A stretch of 64,000 nucleotides of DNA from Acinetobacter pittii ANC 4050 (GTDB taxonomy: Bacteria > Pseudomonadota > Gammaproteobacteria > Pseudomonadales > Moraxellaceae), in contig NZ_KB976987.1 in NCBI RefSeq assembly GCF_000399685.1, forward strand, positions 2,886,237-2,950,236, in the 5' to 3' direction. This document shows positions 29,447 through 39,839 of this stretch, in pieces. The stretch's first letter is position 1. Every line of letters starts with the position of its first letter. The position numbers and the translations under genes are program-made. The notes under the pieces were generated by a model. The model saw only the letters and a list, made by a program, of their open reading frames with translations, made no database searches and had not been told where the DNA came from.

Positions 29447-29998
29447 ATGAATGTTATTGCTGGATTCCAAAACAATTTTTCAGAAGTCCTATATACCAAA
29501 TTTAAAATTTACCGCTACAAAGTATTTGTTGAACATTTGGGTTGGGAGTTGAACTGTCCAAATAATGAAGAACTAGATCAGTTTGATAAATTTGATACCG
29601 CTTACGTCGTCGCTCAAGATAGAGAATCCAATATTATTGGCTGTGCCAGACTACTACCCACAACTCAGCCCTATTTACTGGGTGAAATATTTCCTCAATT
29701 AATGAATGGAATGCCTATTCCTTGCTCACCAGAAATTTGGGAATTATCAAGATTTTCAGCCGTAGATTTCTCGAATCCACCGACCTCTGCTAATCAAGCA
29801 GTGTCATCCCCAGTCTCTATTGCTATTCTGCAAGAAGCGATCAACTTCGCGAGAGAACAAGGTGCAAAACAACTCATTACGACCTCACCTCTTGGGGTAG
29901 AGCGGTTATTACGTGCCGCGGGTTTTCGCGCCCATCGTGCAGGACCGCCAATGGTTATCGATGGATATGCCATGTTTGCATGCTTGATTGAAGTGTAG
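29447..29998 (+). CDS. abaI: Acyl-homoserine-lactone synthase AbaI (LuxI family)
   Basis: Makes an N-acyl homoserine lactone from SAM and acyl-ACP. From ATG 29447 (MNVIAGFQNNF) it is 183 aa, the known AbaI length; an in-frame GTG at 29432 is less likely. LuxI invariants are visible: the R..F..W set in YRYKVFVEHLGWEL (about 22-35), acidic FDKFDTAYVVAQD, GCARLLPT, and EIWELSRFS with Glu/Arg. The sequence agrees with my memory of AbaI, which makes 3-hydroxy-C12-HSL. A lux box lies upstream. Confidence 0.95.
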   Translation: MNVIAGFQNNFSEVLYTKFKIYRYKVFVEHLGWELNCPNNEELDQFDKFDTAYVVAQDRESNIIGCARLLPTTQPYLLGEIFPQLMNGMPIPCSPEIWELSRFSAVDFSNPPTSANQAVSSPVSIAILQEAINFAREQGAKQLITTSPLGVERLLRAAGFRAHRAGPPMVIDGYAMFACLIEV

Positions 29999-30043
29999 TT
30001 TGTTAAATTAAAGTCTAAGAATATTGGTGACATAGCAAAGATG

Positions 30044-30119
30044 AAGGTCTTAAGCCCGAATCTCGTTTCATTCGCTAAATTTCAAAAGTCCTAGTCGAAA
30101 GACTAGGGCTTTTTTCTTA
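30044..30119 (+). repeat. Decayed tRNA-Gly 3' end plus duplicate terminator (right edge of inserted module)
   Basis: GGTC...CGAATCTCGTTTC, TTCGCT and AAATTT, then AAAAGTCCTAGTCGAAAGAC and AGGGCTTTTTTCTT, follow the order and most bases of 25152-25224 (tRNA-Gly T arm, acceptor end, spacer and terminator). Substitutions are scattered, so it cannot make a tRNA, but the terminator hairpin (30087-30096 with 30101-30110) is intact and better paired than the left copy. It follows abaI by about 45 nt. Confidence 0.7.
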
Positions 30120-30134
30120 TCCCTATATTTAGAA

Positions 30135-31496
30135 TTAAGAATGTTCTGTTATTTTTGTTTTCAGACTTAAGCTTTCTTTTTTCGTTGAATACTCATCCGT
30201 TTTATAACTCCAATCACGTGGCATAAATGAGGTCGATATAATTGCAACCACTGCCATACTTCCAATATAAAGCATAATTAAGTATGGATTGCCTTGCCCA
30301 ACACTCAATAATTTAGTCGCAATCATCGGTGCTAAACCGCCACCTAATACGCCAGCCAACTGTACCGAAATTGAAATTCCACTATAACGAATTTCCGCAG
30401 GAAATTGACGGGCAAAAAGCTGAGCTTGTGGTGCGTACATAATGGGAAAGACCACGCCAATTGCTAAAACAATTGCTGTCCAGACTAACACAGGGTCTTT
30501 TGTGTTGAGCATGGTGAAAAATGGATAGCAGTAAAGTGCCAATATGCACAGTCCAAACATAAACATATTGCGTTGGCCAACTTTATCTGACAAATGTCCA
30601 CATAACGGTGTCATAAATAGAATGACTACTGCACCGCAAATGGTAGCAAACAAAATATCTTGGCGTGGGATTCCAAGCTGTGCAGTGGTATAAGCCAAGG
30701 TAAATGTTGAGGCAATATAGAACCATGCATTCTCGGCAGCGCGAGCCAAAATAATGGTGATGAGTTGCTTTGGATGGTTTTTAAAAACTTGTAAGGCAGG
30801 AACTTTGACTTCTTCGGACTGCTGTTTTACTTTTTCAAAATCTGGTGACTCAGGCACTTTCACTCGAATGTACCAACCTACTGCTAGTAAAATAATGCTG
30901 GCAAGAAATGGTAGACGCCAACCCCAACTAAATAGAGCTTGTTCAGGTAATAACGACACCAACCCTAGTGCAATTGAGGCCAGCATTAAACCGCCGCCGG
31001 TACTGGCTTGAGGCAAACTACCCCAGAATCCTTTACCACCTTCGGGTGCATGTTCAACAGCCATAAGCACAGCACCGCCCCATTCACCACCCATTGCCAT
31101 ACCTTGAATGAATCGTAAGACAACCAAACAAATTGCAGCCCAGTAACCAATTGATTCGTAAGTCGGTAATAAGCCAATCAGTACCGTTGGGATCCCCATG
31201 AGCATCAAGGTCAGTAGCAACATCGATTTACGACCAATCTTGTCACCAAAATGACCAAAGACTAAACCGCCTAATGGTCGCCCAATAAACCCCACTGCAT
31301 AGGTTGCAAATGCAGCAAGCACGCCTGTAAGGGCATCCAGATTTGGGAAAAATAATTTGTTAAAAATCAGTGCCGCTGCCGCACCGTAAATAAAAAAGTC
31401 ATACCACTCAATGGTGGTGCCGACCATGCTTGAGATGCCTGCTAATCGATGTGACGACTTTTTAGTATTTGAACCGTTTCCATGTACTGTTTGCAT
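30135..31496 (-). CDS. MFS metabolite:H+ symporter (MHS family)
   Basis: 12-helix major-facilitator transporter of the MHS type (shikimate, alpha-ketoglutarate and dicarboxylate porters). 453 aa: GTTIEWYDFFIYG (about 26-38) and GHFGDKIGRKSMLLLTL (about 80-96, the loop 2-3 motif), then WGGAVLMAVEHAP. It lies downstream of the valine-catabolism operon on the same strand after a 121-nt gap, so it could import branched-chain keto acids or related carboxylates; substrate not shown. Confidence 0.85.
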   Translation of the reverse strand: MQTVHGNGSNTKKSSHRLAGISSMVGTTIEWYDFFIYGAAAALIFNKLFFPNLDALTGVLAAFATYAVGFIGRPLGGLVFGHFGDKIGRKSMLLLTLMLMGIPTVLIGLLPTYESIGYWAAICLVVLRFIQGMAMGGEWGGAVLMAVEHAPEGGKGFWGSLPQASTGGGLMLASIALGLVSLLPEQALFSWGWRLPFLASIILLAVGWYIRVKVPESPDFEKVKQQSEEVKVPALQVFKNHPKQLITIILARAAENAWFYIASTFTLAYTTAQLGIPRQDILFATICGAVVILFMTPLCGHLSDKVGQRNMFMFGLCILALYCYPFFTMLNTKDPVLVWTAIVLAIGVVFPIMYAPQAQLFARQFPAEIRYSGISISVQLAGVLGGGLAPMIATKLLSVGQGNPYLIMLYIGSMAVVAIISTSFMPRDWSYKTDEYSTKKESLSLKTKITEHS

Positions 31497-31617
31497 CGTA
31501 ATTTCCTTTTTTAGATTTTCTTGTTTTGTCTTTTTTATGCTTATGACCAGTCCTGACCATAAGCATTTTCAGGTCACGCTTTATCTCCTTAAGCTTTTTA
31601 TGTTTTTGTAATACGGT

Positions 31618-32643
31618 TTAGCTCAATTTTTCTAAAATTTGCTCTAGCTCCGGATTACGTTCTTGCCACTGTGGTTGTTTATCTTTATCGACAATGAGTG
31701 CACGAACACCTTCAATAAAGTCACCATGCTCAAACCAGATGTCCTGTAAATCGCGTTCAAGCTGCATACATTGTGGTAAAGAGAGCCCACGGCCTAAATG
31801 TTGTAGTTTCAAACTGGTTTGTTTGGCTATAAATGAGCGCTGCTGCAAAATGCTGAGCATCTTGCTTGCCCAAGCTTTTAAGCTTTCATCTTTTTCATTT
31901 TCAAGACTTTGCTCGATTTCATCTAAATGCTGATATCCGAAGTGTTTACGAATACCTTCTGTCAACTGTTTGAGCTCACTTTCAGCTGGGCGAGTAATAA
32001 ATCGGGTAATGATGTGTTCAATTCCCTCTTTGCTTAAACTTGGTGCTTCAACGAGAGCATTTTGCAAAGCTTGTAACTGCTCGCTTGGTACATGGTAGTC
32101 AATTAGGTCGAGGTAGAGTGCATCACTACTGCTGATCTGCTCTCCCGTAATTGCCATATAAACGCCAATATCATCAAGGCGAGACAGGAAATGCGTTGCG
32201 CCCACGTCTGGAAAAAAACCAATCGCTGTTTCAGGCATGGCAAATCTGGACTTTTCGCTGCTCACCACAATGTGACAAGCCTGAGCCAAGCCAAAACCAC
32301 CACCTAATACATAGCCATCAAGTACAACGATGATCGGTTTTGTATATTCACGCATTGTATTGAGCATTTTATATTCAGCACTAAAGTAACCTTTGTAATC
32401 GGCCGTGCCATTTTTATAACTGTCATAGAGATAGCGAATATCTCCACCTGCACAAAAGGCTTTCGGGCTATTCGATTTGATTAAGATAGCCTGAACAGCA
32501 GCATCATTTCGCCAAAGTTCCAATTGGGCACCAATGCCTTCAATCATATCTAGCGACAATGCATTGAGATGAATCACACGGTCTAAGGTAATCACGCCGA
32601 GCTTACCTTGTTGCTCAATCATTAAGTGATTTTCTGTATTCAT
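31618..32643 (-). CDS. 3-hydroxyisobutyryl-CoA hydrolase
   Basis: Valine pathway thioesterase that releases 3-hydroxyisobutyrate from its CoA ester. 341 aa of crotonase fold with the extended C-terminus of HIBCH enzymes rather than the about 260-aa hydratases. Oxyanion-hole segments: FCAGGDIRYLYDS (about 63-75) and YVLGGGFGLAQACHIVVSSE (about 110-129); the catalytic Glu lies in RFAMPETAIGFFPDVGATHF. It follows the hydratase by 12 nt. Confidence 0.88.
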   Translation of the reverse strand: MNTENHLMIEQQGKLGVITLDRVIHLNALSLDMIEGIGAQLELWRNDAAVQAILIKSNSPKAFCAGGDIRYLYDSYKNGTADYKGYFSAEYKMLNTMREYTKPIIVVLDGYVLGGGFGLAQACHIVVSSEKSRFAMPETAIGFFPDVGATHFLSRLDDIGVYMAITGEQISSSDALYLDLIDYHVPSEQLQALQNALVEAPSLSKEGIEHIITRFITRPAESELKQLTEGIRKHFGYQHLDEIEQSLENEKDESLKAWASKMLSILQQRSFIAKQTSLKLQHLGRGLSLPQCMQLERDLQDIWFEHGDFIEGVRALIVDKDKQPQWQERNPELEQILEKLS

Positions 32644-32655
32644 TTTATTGATCTC

Positions 32656-33429
32656 TTATTGATTTTTAAAATTCGCCTTTCGTTTTTCAACGAAAGCCTG
32701 CATTCCTTCTTTTTGGTCAGATGTTGCAAAAATTGAATGGAACATACGTCTTTCAAAACGTAGGCCTTCAGTGAGATTCACCTCAAAAGCTCGGTTAATG
32801 GTTTCTTTAAGCATCATGTTGGCAGTTAAAGATCGTGCTGCAATTTTCTCTGCAGCTTGCAAGGTTTGTTCAAGTAATTCTTCTTTGCTAAACACACGTG
32901 CAACTAAACCACTTTGCTCTGCTTCTACAGCGCCCATTTGACGAGCGGTAAAACACATTTCCATCGCTTTGGCTTTACCAATTGCATGGGTTAAGCGCTG
33001 TGTGCCACCAATACCTGGAATTACCCCTAAAGTCACTTCAGGCAAACCAAACTTGGCGTTGTCAGCACAATAGATAAAGTCACACATGAGTGCCAATTCA
33101 CAGCCGCCACCTAACGCATAGCCGCTGACAGCTGCAATTAAAGGTTTACGGCGCTGTGCAATACGGTCTGCAAGATGGAAAAAGTCATCAAAATAAATAT
33201 CAGGGAATGCTAAATCAGCCATTTCTTTAATGTCGGCCCCTGCGGCAAAGGCCTTTTCAGAACCTGCCAATACCATACAACCAATTTCGCGGTCTTTTTC
33301 GAGCTGATCTAATGCCTGATTAATTTCACTAATTAATTCACTGTTTAAAGCATTAAGCGCTTGAGGGCGATTTAGTGTAATCAGTCCAACCCCATTACGC
33401 TTTTCTAATAAAATACTTTGCCACTGCAT
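32656..33429 (-). CDS. Enoyl-CoA hydratase (methacrylyl-CoA hydratase role)
   Basis: Crotonase-family hydratase, 257 aa, normal length. Oxyanion-hole motifs AFAAGADIKEMADL (about 60-73) and GYALGGGCELALMCDF (about 103-118); both catalytic Glu are present (GGCELAL and LPEVTLGVIPGIGG). In this operon it most likely hydrates methacrylyl-CoA to 3-hydroxyisobutyryl-CoA for the next enzyme. Generic short-chain hydratase activity is the alternative. Confidence 0.88.
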   Translation of the reverse strand: MQWQSILLEKRNGVGLITLNRPQALNALNSELISEINQALDQLEKDREIGCMVLAGSEKAFAAGADIKEMADLAFPDIYFDDFFHLADRIAQRRKPLIAAVSGYALGGGCELALMCDFIYCADNAKFGLPEVTLGVIPGIGGTQRLTHAIGKAKAMEMCFTARQMGAVEAEQSGLVARVFSKEELLEQTLQAAEKIAARSLTANMMLKETINRAFEVNLTEGLRFERRMFHSIFATSDQKEGMQAFVEKRKANFKNQ

Positions 33430-33450
33430 TATTTATTCCTTGTTCTAGTT

Positions 33451-34578
33451 TTACAGACTACGTGCAATCACTAAACGTTGAATATCACTGGTGCCTTCGT
33501 AAATCTGACAAATACGGGCATCACGATAGATACGCTCAATTGGGAAGTCTCTCAGGTAGCCATAACCACCAAACACTTGTAGCGCGCTCGAGCACACTCG
33601 CTCAGTCATTTCTGAAGCAAATAGCTTGGCCATTGAAGCTTCATTCAAACACGGTTGTCCTGCTTCTTTTAAACGCGCAGCGTAGTGAACCAGTTGTCTC
33701 GCTGCTTCAATTTCAGTTGCCATACTGGCAAGGCGAAACGCGATGGTTTGATGCTCAAAAATTGGCTTTCCAAAAGTAATACGCTCTTTGGCATAACGGG
33801 TCGCTTCTTCGAGCGCCGCACGTGCTAAACCGACTGCTTGTGCAGCAATACCAATACGTCCACCTTCTAAATTGGCAAGAGCAATTTTCAAGCCCTCACC
33901 TTCTTTGCCAAGCATGAGGCTTTTATGGATGCGTACATCTGTCAGTGCAATCTGACACGTATCTGAAGCATGCAGACCGAGTTTTTCTTCAACACGAATT
34001 ACTTCGTAACCCAGTGTTTCACGTGGGACTAAAAATGCACTAATACCCTTTTTGCCTGCACTTGGATCAGTTACTGCAAACACAATAATGACACCTGCAT
34101 TATCACCCGAGGTAATAAACTGCTTGGCACCATTTAAAATGTAATCATCGCCATCTTTTACTGCACGGGTCTTAATGGCTGCTGCATCTGAACCTGTATG
34201 CGGTTCGGTTAAAGCAAAAGCGCCGATCATTTCACCTTGTGCTAAAGGTTTTAAAAAACGCTCTTTTTGCTCATCGGTACCAAATTTTAAAATAGGCACA
34301 CAACCAACCGAGTTATGTACACTCATGATGGTCGAGGTTGCACCATCGGCTGCGGCAACTTCTTCAAGCGCCAGTACATACGCCAAGTTACCTGTATCTG
34401 AACCACCCCATTGCTCTGAAACAAGCATTCCCATAAAACCGAGTTGACCCATTTGAGCCAATGTGTCTTTCGGGAATGTTCCGTCTCGGTCCCAATCACT
34501 GGCATTGGGTTTGATTTGTTCTTGAGCGAAACTTTTCGCCATATCACGAATGAGTAATTGTTCTTCGGTAAATTGCAT
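33451..34578 (-). CDS. Acyl-CoA dehydrogenase (isobutyryl-CoA dehydrogenase role)
   Basis: FAD enzyme introducing the alpha-beta double bond. 375 aa. Signatures: [20 protein letters not shown] (about 118-137), the flavin/substrate segment, and [20 protein letters not shown] (about 335-354) with the following YEGTSDIQR. It lies between the acyl-CoA synthetase (11 nt) and the hydratase (21 nt). Isobutyryl-CoA is inferred as substrate from the neighbouring mms genes. Confidence 0.88.
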   Translation of the reverse strand: MQFTEEQLLIRDMAKSFAQEQIKPNASDWDRDGTFPKDTLAQMGQLGFMGMLVSEQWGGSDTGNLAYVLALEEVAAADGATSTIMSVHNSVGCVPILKFGTDEQKERFLKPLAQGEMIGAFALTEPHTGSDAAAIKTRAVKDGDDYILNGAKQFITSGDNAGVIIVFAVTDPSAGKKGISAFLVPRETLGYEVIRVEEKLGLHASDTCQIALTDVRIHKSLMLGKEGEGLKIALANLEGGRIGIAAQAVGLARAALEEATRYAKERITFGKPIFEHQTIAFRLASMATEIEAARQLVHYAARLKEAGQPCLNEASMAKLFASEMTERVCSSALQVFGGYGYLRDFPIERIYRDARICQIYEGTSDIQRLVIARSL

Positions 34579-34589
34579 TGTTATTTCCT

Positions 34590-36239
34590 TTACCCTGCTT
34601 TAGCTTGTTGTTTAGCAATTTCTTGATTGCGCAGTAAAAAGCGCTGAATTTTGCCACTTGGAGTTTTAGGCAATTCACTCACAAATTCAACTAAACGTGG
34701 GTAAGCATGTGCAGAAAGTCGTTTTTTTACAAATTGGCTAAGTTGTTCAGCAAGTGCCTCTGAAGGTTGCGCATCTACGGCTAAAATCACGAATGCCTTA
34801 ACGATTTCGGTGCGGTCTGGGTCAGGTACACCAATCACTGCTGCTTCAACCACCGCTTCATGTTCGAGTAAAGCACTCTCTACATCGAACGGACCAATGC
34901 GGTAACCCGATGTGGTGATTACATCATCACTGCGCCCTACAAAGCTCATGCTGCCATCAGCATGAAGCTCGGCAGTATCACCAGTTAAATAGTAATGACC
35001 AACGAAAGGTGATTTACGGCTCTCTTTATAGCCGCCAAACCACATCATTGGAGACTGGCTAATATCAACTGCTAAAATTCCTGGTGTGTCGGCTGGAAGC
35101 TCTTCACCTTGTTCATTGACAATCGCAACACGGTAGCCCGGGCTTGGGAAACCTGCTGAACCGGCATGAATTTCATGTTTTAAACCATGATGATTACACA
35201 CCACCATGCCCACTTCAGTTTGCCCATAGTGGTCATAAATCGGAGCATCAAGCACTTGTTTAAACCAGCGAATTACTTCTGGGTTGAGTGGCTCGCCTGC
35301 ACTACTCACCACACGGAACTGACCTTTTAACGGCGCCATTTGTGCTGGGTCAGCTGCCATCATCATGCGATAAGCCGTAGGCGCACCTGCCAAGTTGTTA
35401 ATTTTATAATCTTTCACAATTTGGCATAAACTATCTGTGCTGAAACCACCTTCATAGAACAAGGTAGCGTGACCCAAGAATAACGGTCCAGTAATCGCAT
35501 AGTACAGACCATATGCCCAACCCGGATCGGCAATATTCCAGAAAGAGTCATCTTCGGTTAACCCAATGGCATCTTGCATATATCGCCCAAAGGCAATCAC
35601 TGCTTTTAAAGGCACTTCCAATGGTTTAGCAGGACCTGTAGTACCAGACGTAAACATGAGTAAAAATGGATCTTGGATGCTACGCATGACCAGATCACAT
35701 TGATCGGACTGCTGCTTCACTTCATTCCAGAAATTAAAATCACCTGCTTTGAGCGGAGTACCTTGTACATCGGCAACTGTCACAATTGCAGGGCAATTTT
35801 CAATTTCATCAAGCTTGCTACGGTTGCCCATGTCGGTCACCACCAGCTTACTTTGTGCAAGCTGAATCCGGTGCTCAATCGCCTTTGGACCAAACGCAGT
35901 AAAGAGTGGTTGATAAACTGCACCAATTCGCCAAGCCGCAAAAATAGTCACGATCAGTTCAGGTGTTCTTGGTAATAGCCCTGAAATACGGTCGCCTGCT
36001 TTCACACCTTGTGATTTTAAGAAGTTGGCAAACTGACTCGACCACTCTTTTAGTTCACGGAAAGTATACTGCTCTTTTCGGCCATCTTTTCCTTGCCAAT
36101 ACAGCGCAATTTTGTCGCTATCTGCGTGTCGATCACAGCATTCATAACAAGCATTTAAGGCATCAAGTGAACCTGATAACATGTGTTTTGCAGTACTTTC
36201 CAAATCGAAAGCCTGTGCAGCATTTTGATAATCCATCAT
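34590..36239 (-). CDS. Acyl-CoA synthetase (AMP-forming)
   Basis: ANL-superfamily acid:CoA ligase. 549 aa with P-loop [16 protein letters not shown] (about 192-207), [10 protein letters not shown], the Asp/Arg hinge [23 protein letters not shown] (about 418-440) and the C-terminal catalytic Lys in [12 protein letters not shown]. It probably activates a short branched acid such as isobutyrate; acetate or propionate are possible. It begins 77 nt after mmsB in the same direction. Confidence 0.86.
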   Translation of the reverse strand: MMDYQNAAQAFDLESTAKHMLSGSLDALNACYECCDRHADSDKIALYWQGKDGRKEQYTFRELKEWSSQFANFLKSQGVKAGDRISGLLPRTPELIVTIFAAWRIGAVYQPLFTAFGPKAIEHRIQLAQSKLVVTDMGNRSKLDEIENCPAIVTVADVQGTPLKAGDFNFWNEVKQQSDQCDLVMRSIQDPFLLMFTSGTTGPAKPLEVPLKAVIAFGRYMQDAIGLTEDDSFWNIADPGWAYGLYYAITGPLFLGHATLFYEGGFSTDSLCQIVKDYKINNLAGAPTAYRMMMAADPAQMAPLKGQFRVVSSAGEPLNPEVIRWFKQVLDAPIYDHYGQTEVGMVVCNHHGLKHEIHAGSAGFPSPGYRVAIVNEQGEELPADTPGILAVDISQSPMMWFGGYKESRKSPFVGHYYLTGDTAELHADGSMSFVGRSDDVITTSGYRIGPFDVESALLEHEAVVEAAVIGVPDPDRTEIVKAFVILAVDAQPSEALAEQLSQFVKKRLSAHAYPRLVEFVSELPKTPSGKIQRFLLRNQEIAKQQAKAG

Positions 36240-36316
36240 ATCTTTTCCCTCAGTCCGGATTTGTTGTTATTCACGACAGAGTTTAATGTGTTTAAAGCCA
36301 TCCTTTGGCTTTGTCG

Positions 36317-37207
36317 TTATGCCTCTTGTGGCAGGTATTGCTGAATAATGCTCGAAAAATCAAGATTTGCATTACCGCGCATGCACATTTGCTGATACAA
36401 CTGCTGCACCATACCGCCCAACACTACAGGTTGTTTCACTTGCCCTGCCGCTTCTACCGCAAGACCCAAATCTTTCAGCATCAGCTGAGTGGCAAAGCCA
36501 TCTTGATAACCTCGAGATGCTGGCGCATTTTCATTAATATGCGGCCATGGGTTACATACGTCCGAGCTCCAACAACGACCACTTGAGGTGTTAATGACGC
36601 CAGCCAATGCTTGTGGGTCGATACCTAACTTCACGCCCAGCGCCATACCTTCGGCAACAGCAGCCATTGAAATACCTAGAATCAGGTTATTGCAGATTTT
36701 GGCAATTTGACCTGCACCGACATCACCACAATGAACAATATTTTTGCCCATGTGGCTAAGCACAGGTTTTACTTCGTTAAAGGTTTGATCATCGGCACCC
36801 ACCATAAAGGTTAGAGTTCCTGCTTGGGCACCAATGGTTCCACCTGAAACTGGTGCATCACAGATTTTAATATTTTTGCTCTCTGCAACAGCGGCAATGT
36901 CTTTAATAGTCTGTGGGTCAATGGTACTGCTATCAATGCATAAACTACCTGCTTTTAGCACTTCCAATACACCATTTTCACCCAAGTAAACTTCTTTAAC
37001 ATGTTTGGCTGCAGGCAACATAGTAATGACCACATCAGCTTGTTTTGCTGCTGCCTGCGGGCTGTCACATACTACACCACCTGCCTCGGCAAAGTGCTGA
37101 ATCGCGACTTCACTGAGGTCATAACCATAAACTTTGATTCCGGCTTTGAGTAGGTTTTGGGCCATTCTGCCGCCCATATTTCCTAGACCGATAAAGGCAA
37201 TATTCAT
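36317..37207 (-). CDS. mmsB: 3-hydroxyisobutyrate dehydrogenase
   Basis: Oxidises 3-hydroxyisobutyrate to methylmalonate semialdehyde with NAD. 296 aa; the Rossmann motif FIGLGNMGGRMAQNLLKAG (about 5-23) opens the protein. Substrate motif DAPVSGGTIGAQAGTLTFMVG (about 116-136) and catalytic Lys in GAGQIAKICNNLILG (about 165-179) are intact. It starts 11 nt after mmsA. Confidence 0.92.
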   Translation of the reverse strand: MNIAFIGLGNMGGRMAQNLLKAGIKVYGYDLSEVAIQHFAEAGGVVCDSPQAAAKQADVVITMLPAAKHVKEVYLGENGVLEVLKAGSLCIDSSTIDPQTIKDIAAVAESKNIKICDAPVSGGTIGAQAGTLTFMVGADDQTFNEVKPVLSHMGKNIVHCGDVGAGQIAKICNNLILGISMAAVAEGMALGVKLGIDPQALAGVINTSSGRCWSSDVCNPWPHINENAPASRGYQDGFATQLMLKDLGLAVEAAGQVKQPVVLGGMVQQLYQQMCMRGNANLDFSSIIQQYLPQEA

Positions 37208-37218
37208 CCGTGATCCCC

Positions 37219-38736
37219 TTAACGTAAACTAATAGTTGTGTTTACACTGCCAACTTCATGGCTATCTTCAAACCAGCGACTGGTAATGGTTTTGGTCTGA
37301 GTATAAAACTGCACAGCTTGTTTGCCGTATGGTCCCAAATCACCCAATTTCGAACCTCTTGAACCGGTAAAACTAAAGAAAGGCACTGGCACAGGAATTG
37401 GAATGTTGATACCGACTTGACCAATATCAATCAGGTTTTGGAAAGTACGTGCAATGGCACCACTTTGTGTAAATAGACCGACACCGTTACCAAATGGGTT
37501 GGCATTGATAAGAGCAATAGCTTCGTCAAGTGTGTCTACACAAATAATAGAAAGAACAGGGCCAAAGATTTCTTCTTTATAAATACGCATGTCGGTATTT
37601 ACGCCACTAAAAATCGTCGCGCCGACAAAGTTACCAGACTCATAGCCTTGTACTTGAACATCACGACCATCGAGGAGCAGTTCTGCACCTTGCTCAACAC
37701 CGCTATTAATTAAGTCTAGCACTCGCGCTTTAGCACGTTTTGAAATCACTGGCCCAATGTCAGTATTTGGTTCATGGCCTGCGTTTACTTTTAAAGTTTT
37801 AGCTTTTTCGACTAACTCTTGAATCCACTGTTTGCTGTCGCCAACCATGACTGCAACAGACAATGCCATACAACGTTGCCCAGCCGCACCAAACGCTGCA
37901 CCGACTAAAGCATTTAATGTTTGTTCTTTATTGGCATCAGGCATAACAACTACATGGTTTTTTGCACCCATCATCGACTGCACACGTTTGCCATGTTGTC
38001 CTGCAAGGTTATAAACATGTGTTCCAACAGCTGTTGAACCTACAAATGAAATCGCTTTAATGTCTTTATGTGTACACAAACGATCAACCACTTCTTTGCC
38101 GCCATGCACAACGTTGAGTACACCTGCTGGAATACCTGCTTGAATCGCAAGTTCAACTAGCATCATGGTTGATAACGGATCTTGTTCTGATGGTTTTAAA
38201 ACGAAGGTATTGCCGCATACGATCGCCATTGGGAACATCCAAAGCGGAATCATGGCAGGGAAATTAAACGGCGTAATACCCGCACATACACCCAAAGGTT
38301 GTTGCAAGGTATACGTGTCTACACCACGCGCGACACCCTCAACATATTCACCCATTTGTAAGGTACCGATCGAACACGCATGTTCAACCACTTCTAGGCC
38401 ACGTTGAATATCACCCTCAGCATCTGCCAAGGTTTTGCCCTGTTCAGCAGTCAGTACTTGCGCAATTTCTTTCATGTTGGCACGAATCAAATCTTGTAAC
38501 TTAAGCATGATGCGCATACGTGCCTGAATTGGGGTTTGACGCCAAGAAGCAAAAGCATCTTGTGCAGCTTGAATAGCAGCGTCAACTTCTTTAACCGTTG
38601 CAAATGGTACACGACCAATCACTTCCTGAGTTGCAGGGTTAACAATGTCTTGCCATTCCTGCGTTTCAGATTCGATAAAATTTCCGTTAATGAGTAATTT
38701 AGCGGTTTCCAATTCGATTTTTTGGATTGTGTTCAT
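37219..38736 (-). CDS. mmsA: Methylmalonate-semialdehyde dehydrogenase (CoA-acylating)
   Basis: Converts methylmalonate semialdehyde to propionyl-CoA in valine degradation. From ATG 38736 ([18 protein letters not shown]) it is 505 aa; GGAGAGG lies 2-3 nt upstream and fixes the start, though the frame opens to 38796. ALDH motifs: [12 protein letters not shown] and the catalytic Cys in [14 protein letters not shown]. First gene of a six-gene operon and divergent from a LysR regulator. Confidence 0.93.
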   Translation of the reverse strand: MNTIQKIELETAKLLINGNFIESETQEWQDIVNPATQEVIGRVPFATVKEVDAAIQAAQDAFASWRQTPIQARMRIMLKLQDLIRANMKEIAQVLTAEQGKTLADAEGDIQRGLEVVEHACSIGTLQMGEYVEGVARGVDTYTLQQPLGVCAGITPFNFPAMIPLWMFPMAIVCGNTFVLKPSEQDPLSTMMLVELAIQAGIPAGVLNVVHGGKEVVDRLCTHKDIKAISFVGSTAVGTHVYNLAGQHGKRVQSMMGAKNHVVVMPDANKEQTLNALVGAAFGAAGQRCMALSVAVMVGDSKQWIQELVEKAKTLKVNAGHEPNTDIGPVISKRAKARVLDLINSGVEQGAELLLDGRDVQVQGYESGNFVGATIFSGVNTDMRIYKEEIFGPVLSIICVDTLDEAIALINANPFGNGVGLFTQSGAIARTFQNLIDIGQVGINIPIPVPVPFFSFTGSRGSKLGDLGPYGKQAVQFYTQTKTITSRWFEDSHEVGSVNTTISLR

Positions 38737-38902
38737 AACCTCTCCGTAGGCCATATTTTTATTGTGTTCAATTATTAGAAAATACTTTTTAATCATATTT
38801 TCTTTATTCCAGTTTCAATTGAGACTAGCAAAGAAAACTTTGACCACCAACGGAAATTCATGCACGATTGTTGTGCAAATATGCACAAGGATTACAACAA
38901 AA

Positions 38903-39784
38903 ATGAAAGTGGATTGGGATCATCTACATTTTTTTCTGGTTTTAGCTCGGACTAAAACACTGACCAATGCTGCGCGGATTATTGGTGTCGAGCACAGTAC
39001 GGTGGCTAGACGAATTCAGGCGCTAGAACTTGCTTTGGGTACAACGTTGTTTAAACGTGAAGCGACGGGTTATGAGCTGACACTCGAAGGGATGGCACTG
39101 GTTCCTCGAGTTGAGCAAATGGAACAAGCTTTCTTACAAATTGAGAAACCACATCAACCTTTGCAAGGTCGTGTGCGAATTGGCACACCTGAAGGTTTTG
39201 GTACTGCGTTTTTGGCCCGCTTACTGGCTGAGTTCTCTATTCAATATCCACTGCTCACCATCGATCTGATTCCAGTACCCAAAATGATTAAGCTTTCACA
39301 CCGTGAAGCAGACATTGTAGTGTCGATTGATCGTCCTACGTCTGGCCCTTACATCATTACGCGGTTATCAGACTACTGCTTAAAAATTTATGGCAGCCAA
39401 AACTATCTGGCGCAAAACCCACCCATTCGTGGTTTAGAAGATTTAACCCAACATCGTTTTGTGAATTATATTGATGATCTGGTATATAGCCCTGAACTGT
39501 ACTGTCTAGAACGGCTACCTTTAAAACTGAATGCCAACTTCCGTAGCAGCAGTATTTTGGCTCAACAAATTGCCGTGAGCGCTGGTGCGGGGCTTGCGAT
39601 TTTGCCCAAGTTTCTGGCAGATGATAAGCCTGAACTCGAAGAAGTATTAGAACAGCAAGTTCGCTTTACCCATACTTTCTGGATGCTGACCTTTGTTGAT
39701 TTACAACATGAACCGCGCATTAAGTTAGTTTGGGATTATTTACGCAAACAAGCCGATAAATACCAACATTTGTTAGTTGATTAA
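38903..39784 (+). CDS. LysR-family regulator, divergent from mmsA
   Basis: Transcription regulator, 293 codons from ATG 38903 (MKVDWDHLHFFLVLARTKTL). The N-terminal winged HTH (about 1-60) includes AARIIGVEHSTVARRIQALE, followed by a LysR effector domain (PVPKMIKLSHREADIVVSID, then NAGAGLAILPKFLADD-like). Upstream in-frame sequence lacks HTH character, so I start at 38903. Orientation suggests it controls mmsA-mmsB; Pseudomonas uses AraC-type MmsR instead. The inducer is probably a pathway acid. Confidence 0.87.
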   Translation: MKVDWDHLHFFLVLARTKTLTNAARIIGVEHSTVARRIQALELALGTTLFKREATGYELTLEGMALVPRVEQMEQAFLQIEKPHQPLQGRVRIGTPEGFGTAFLARLLAEFSIQYPLLTIDLIPVPKMIKLSHREADIVVSIDRPTSGPYIITRLSDYCLKIYGSQNYLAQNPPIRGLEDLTQHRFVNYIDDLVYSPELYCLERLPLKLNANFRSSSILAQQIAVSAGAGLAILPKFLADDKPELEEVLEQQVRFTHTFWMLTFVDLQHEPRIKLVWDYLRKQADKYQHLLVD

Positions 39785-39793
39785 ATATTAAAT

Positions 39794-39825
39794 AAAAAAG
39801 CCAATCACTGATGATTGGCTTTTTT
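39794..39825. terminator. Bidirectional terminator between lysR gene and permease gene
   Basis: AAAAAAGCCAATCA and GATTGGCTTTTTT pair around CTGAT. The same stem sequence recurs in the terminator at 41604-41636. Confidence 0.9.
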
Positions 39826-39839
39826 GAAACTATGAAACA

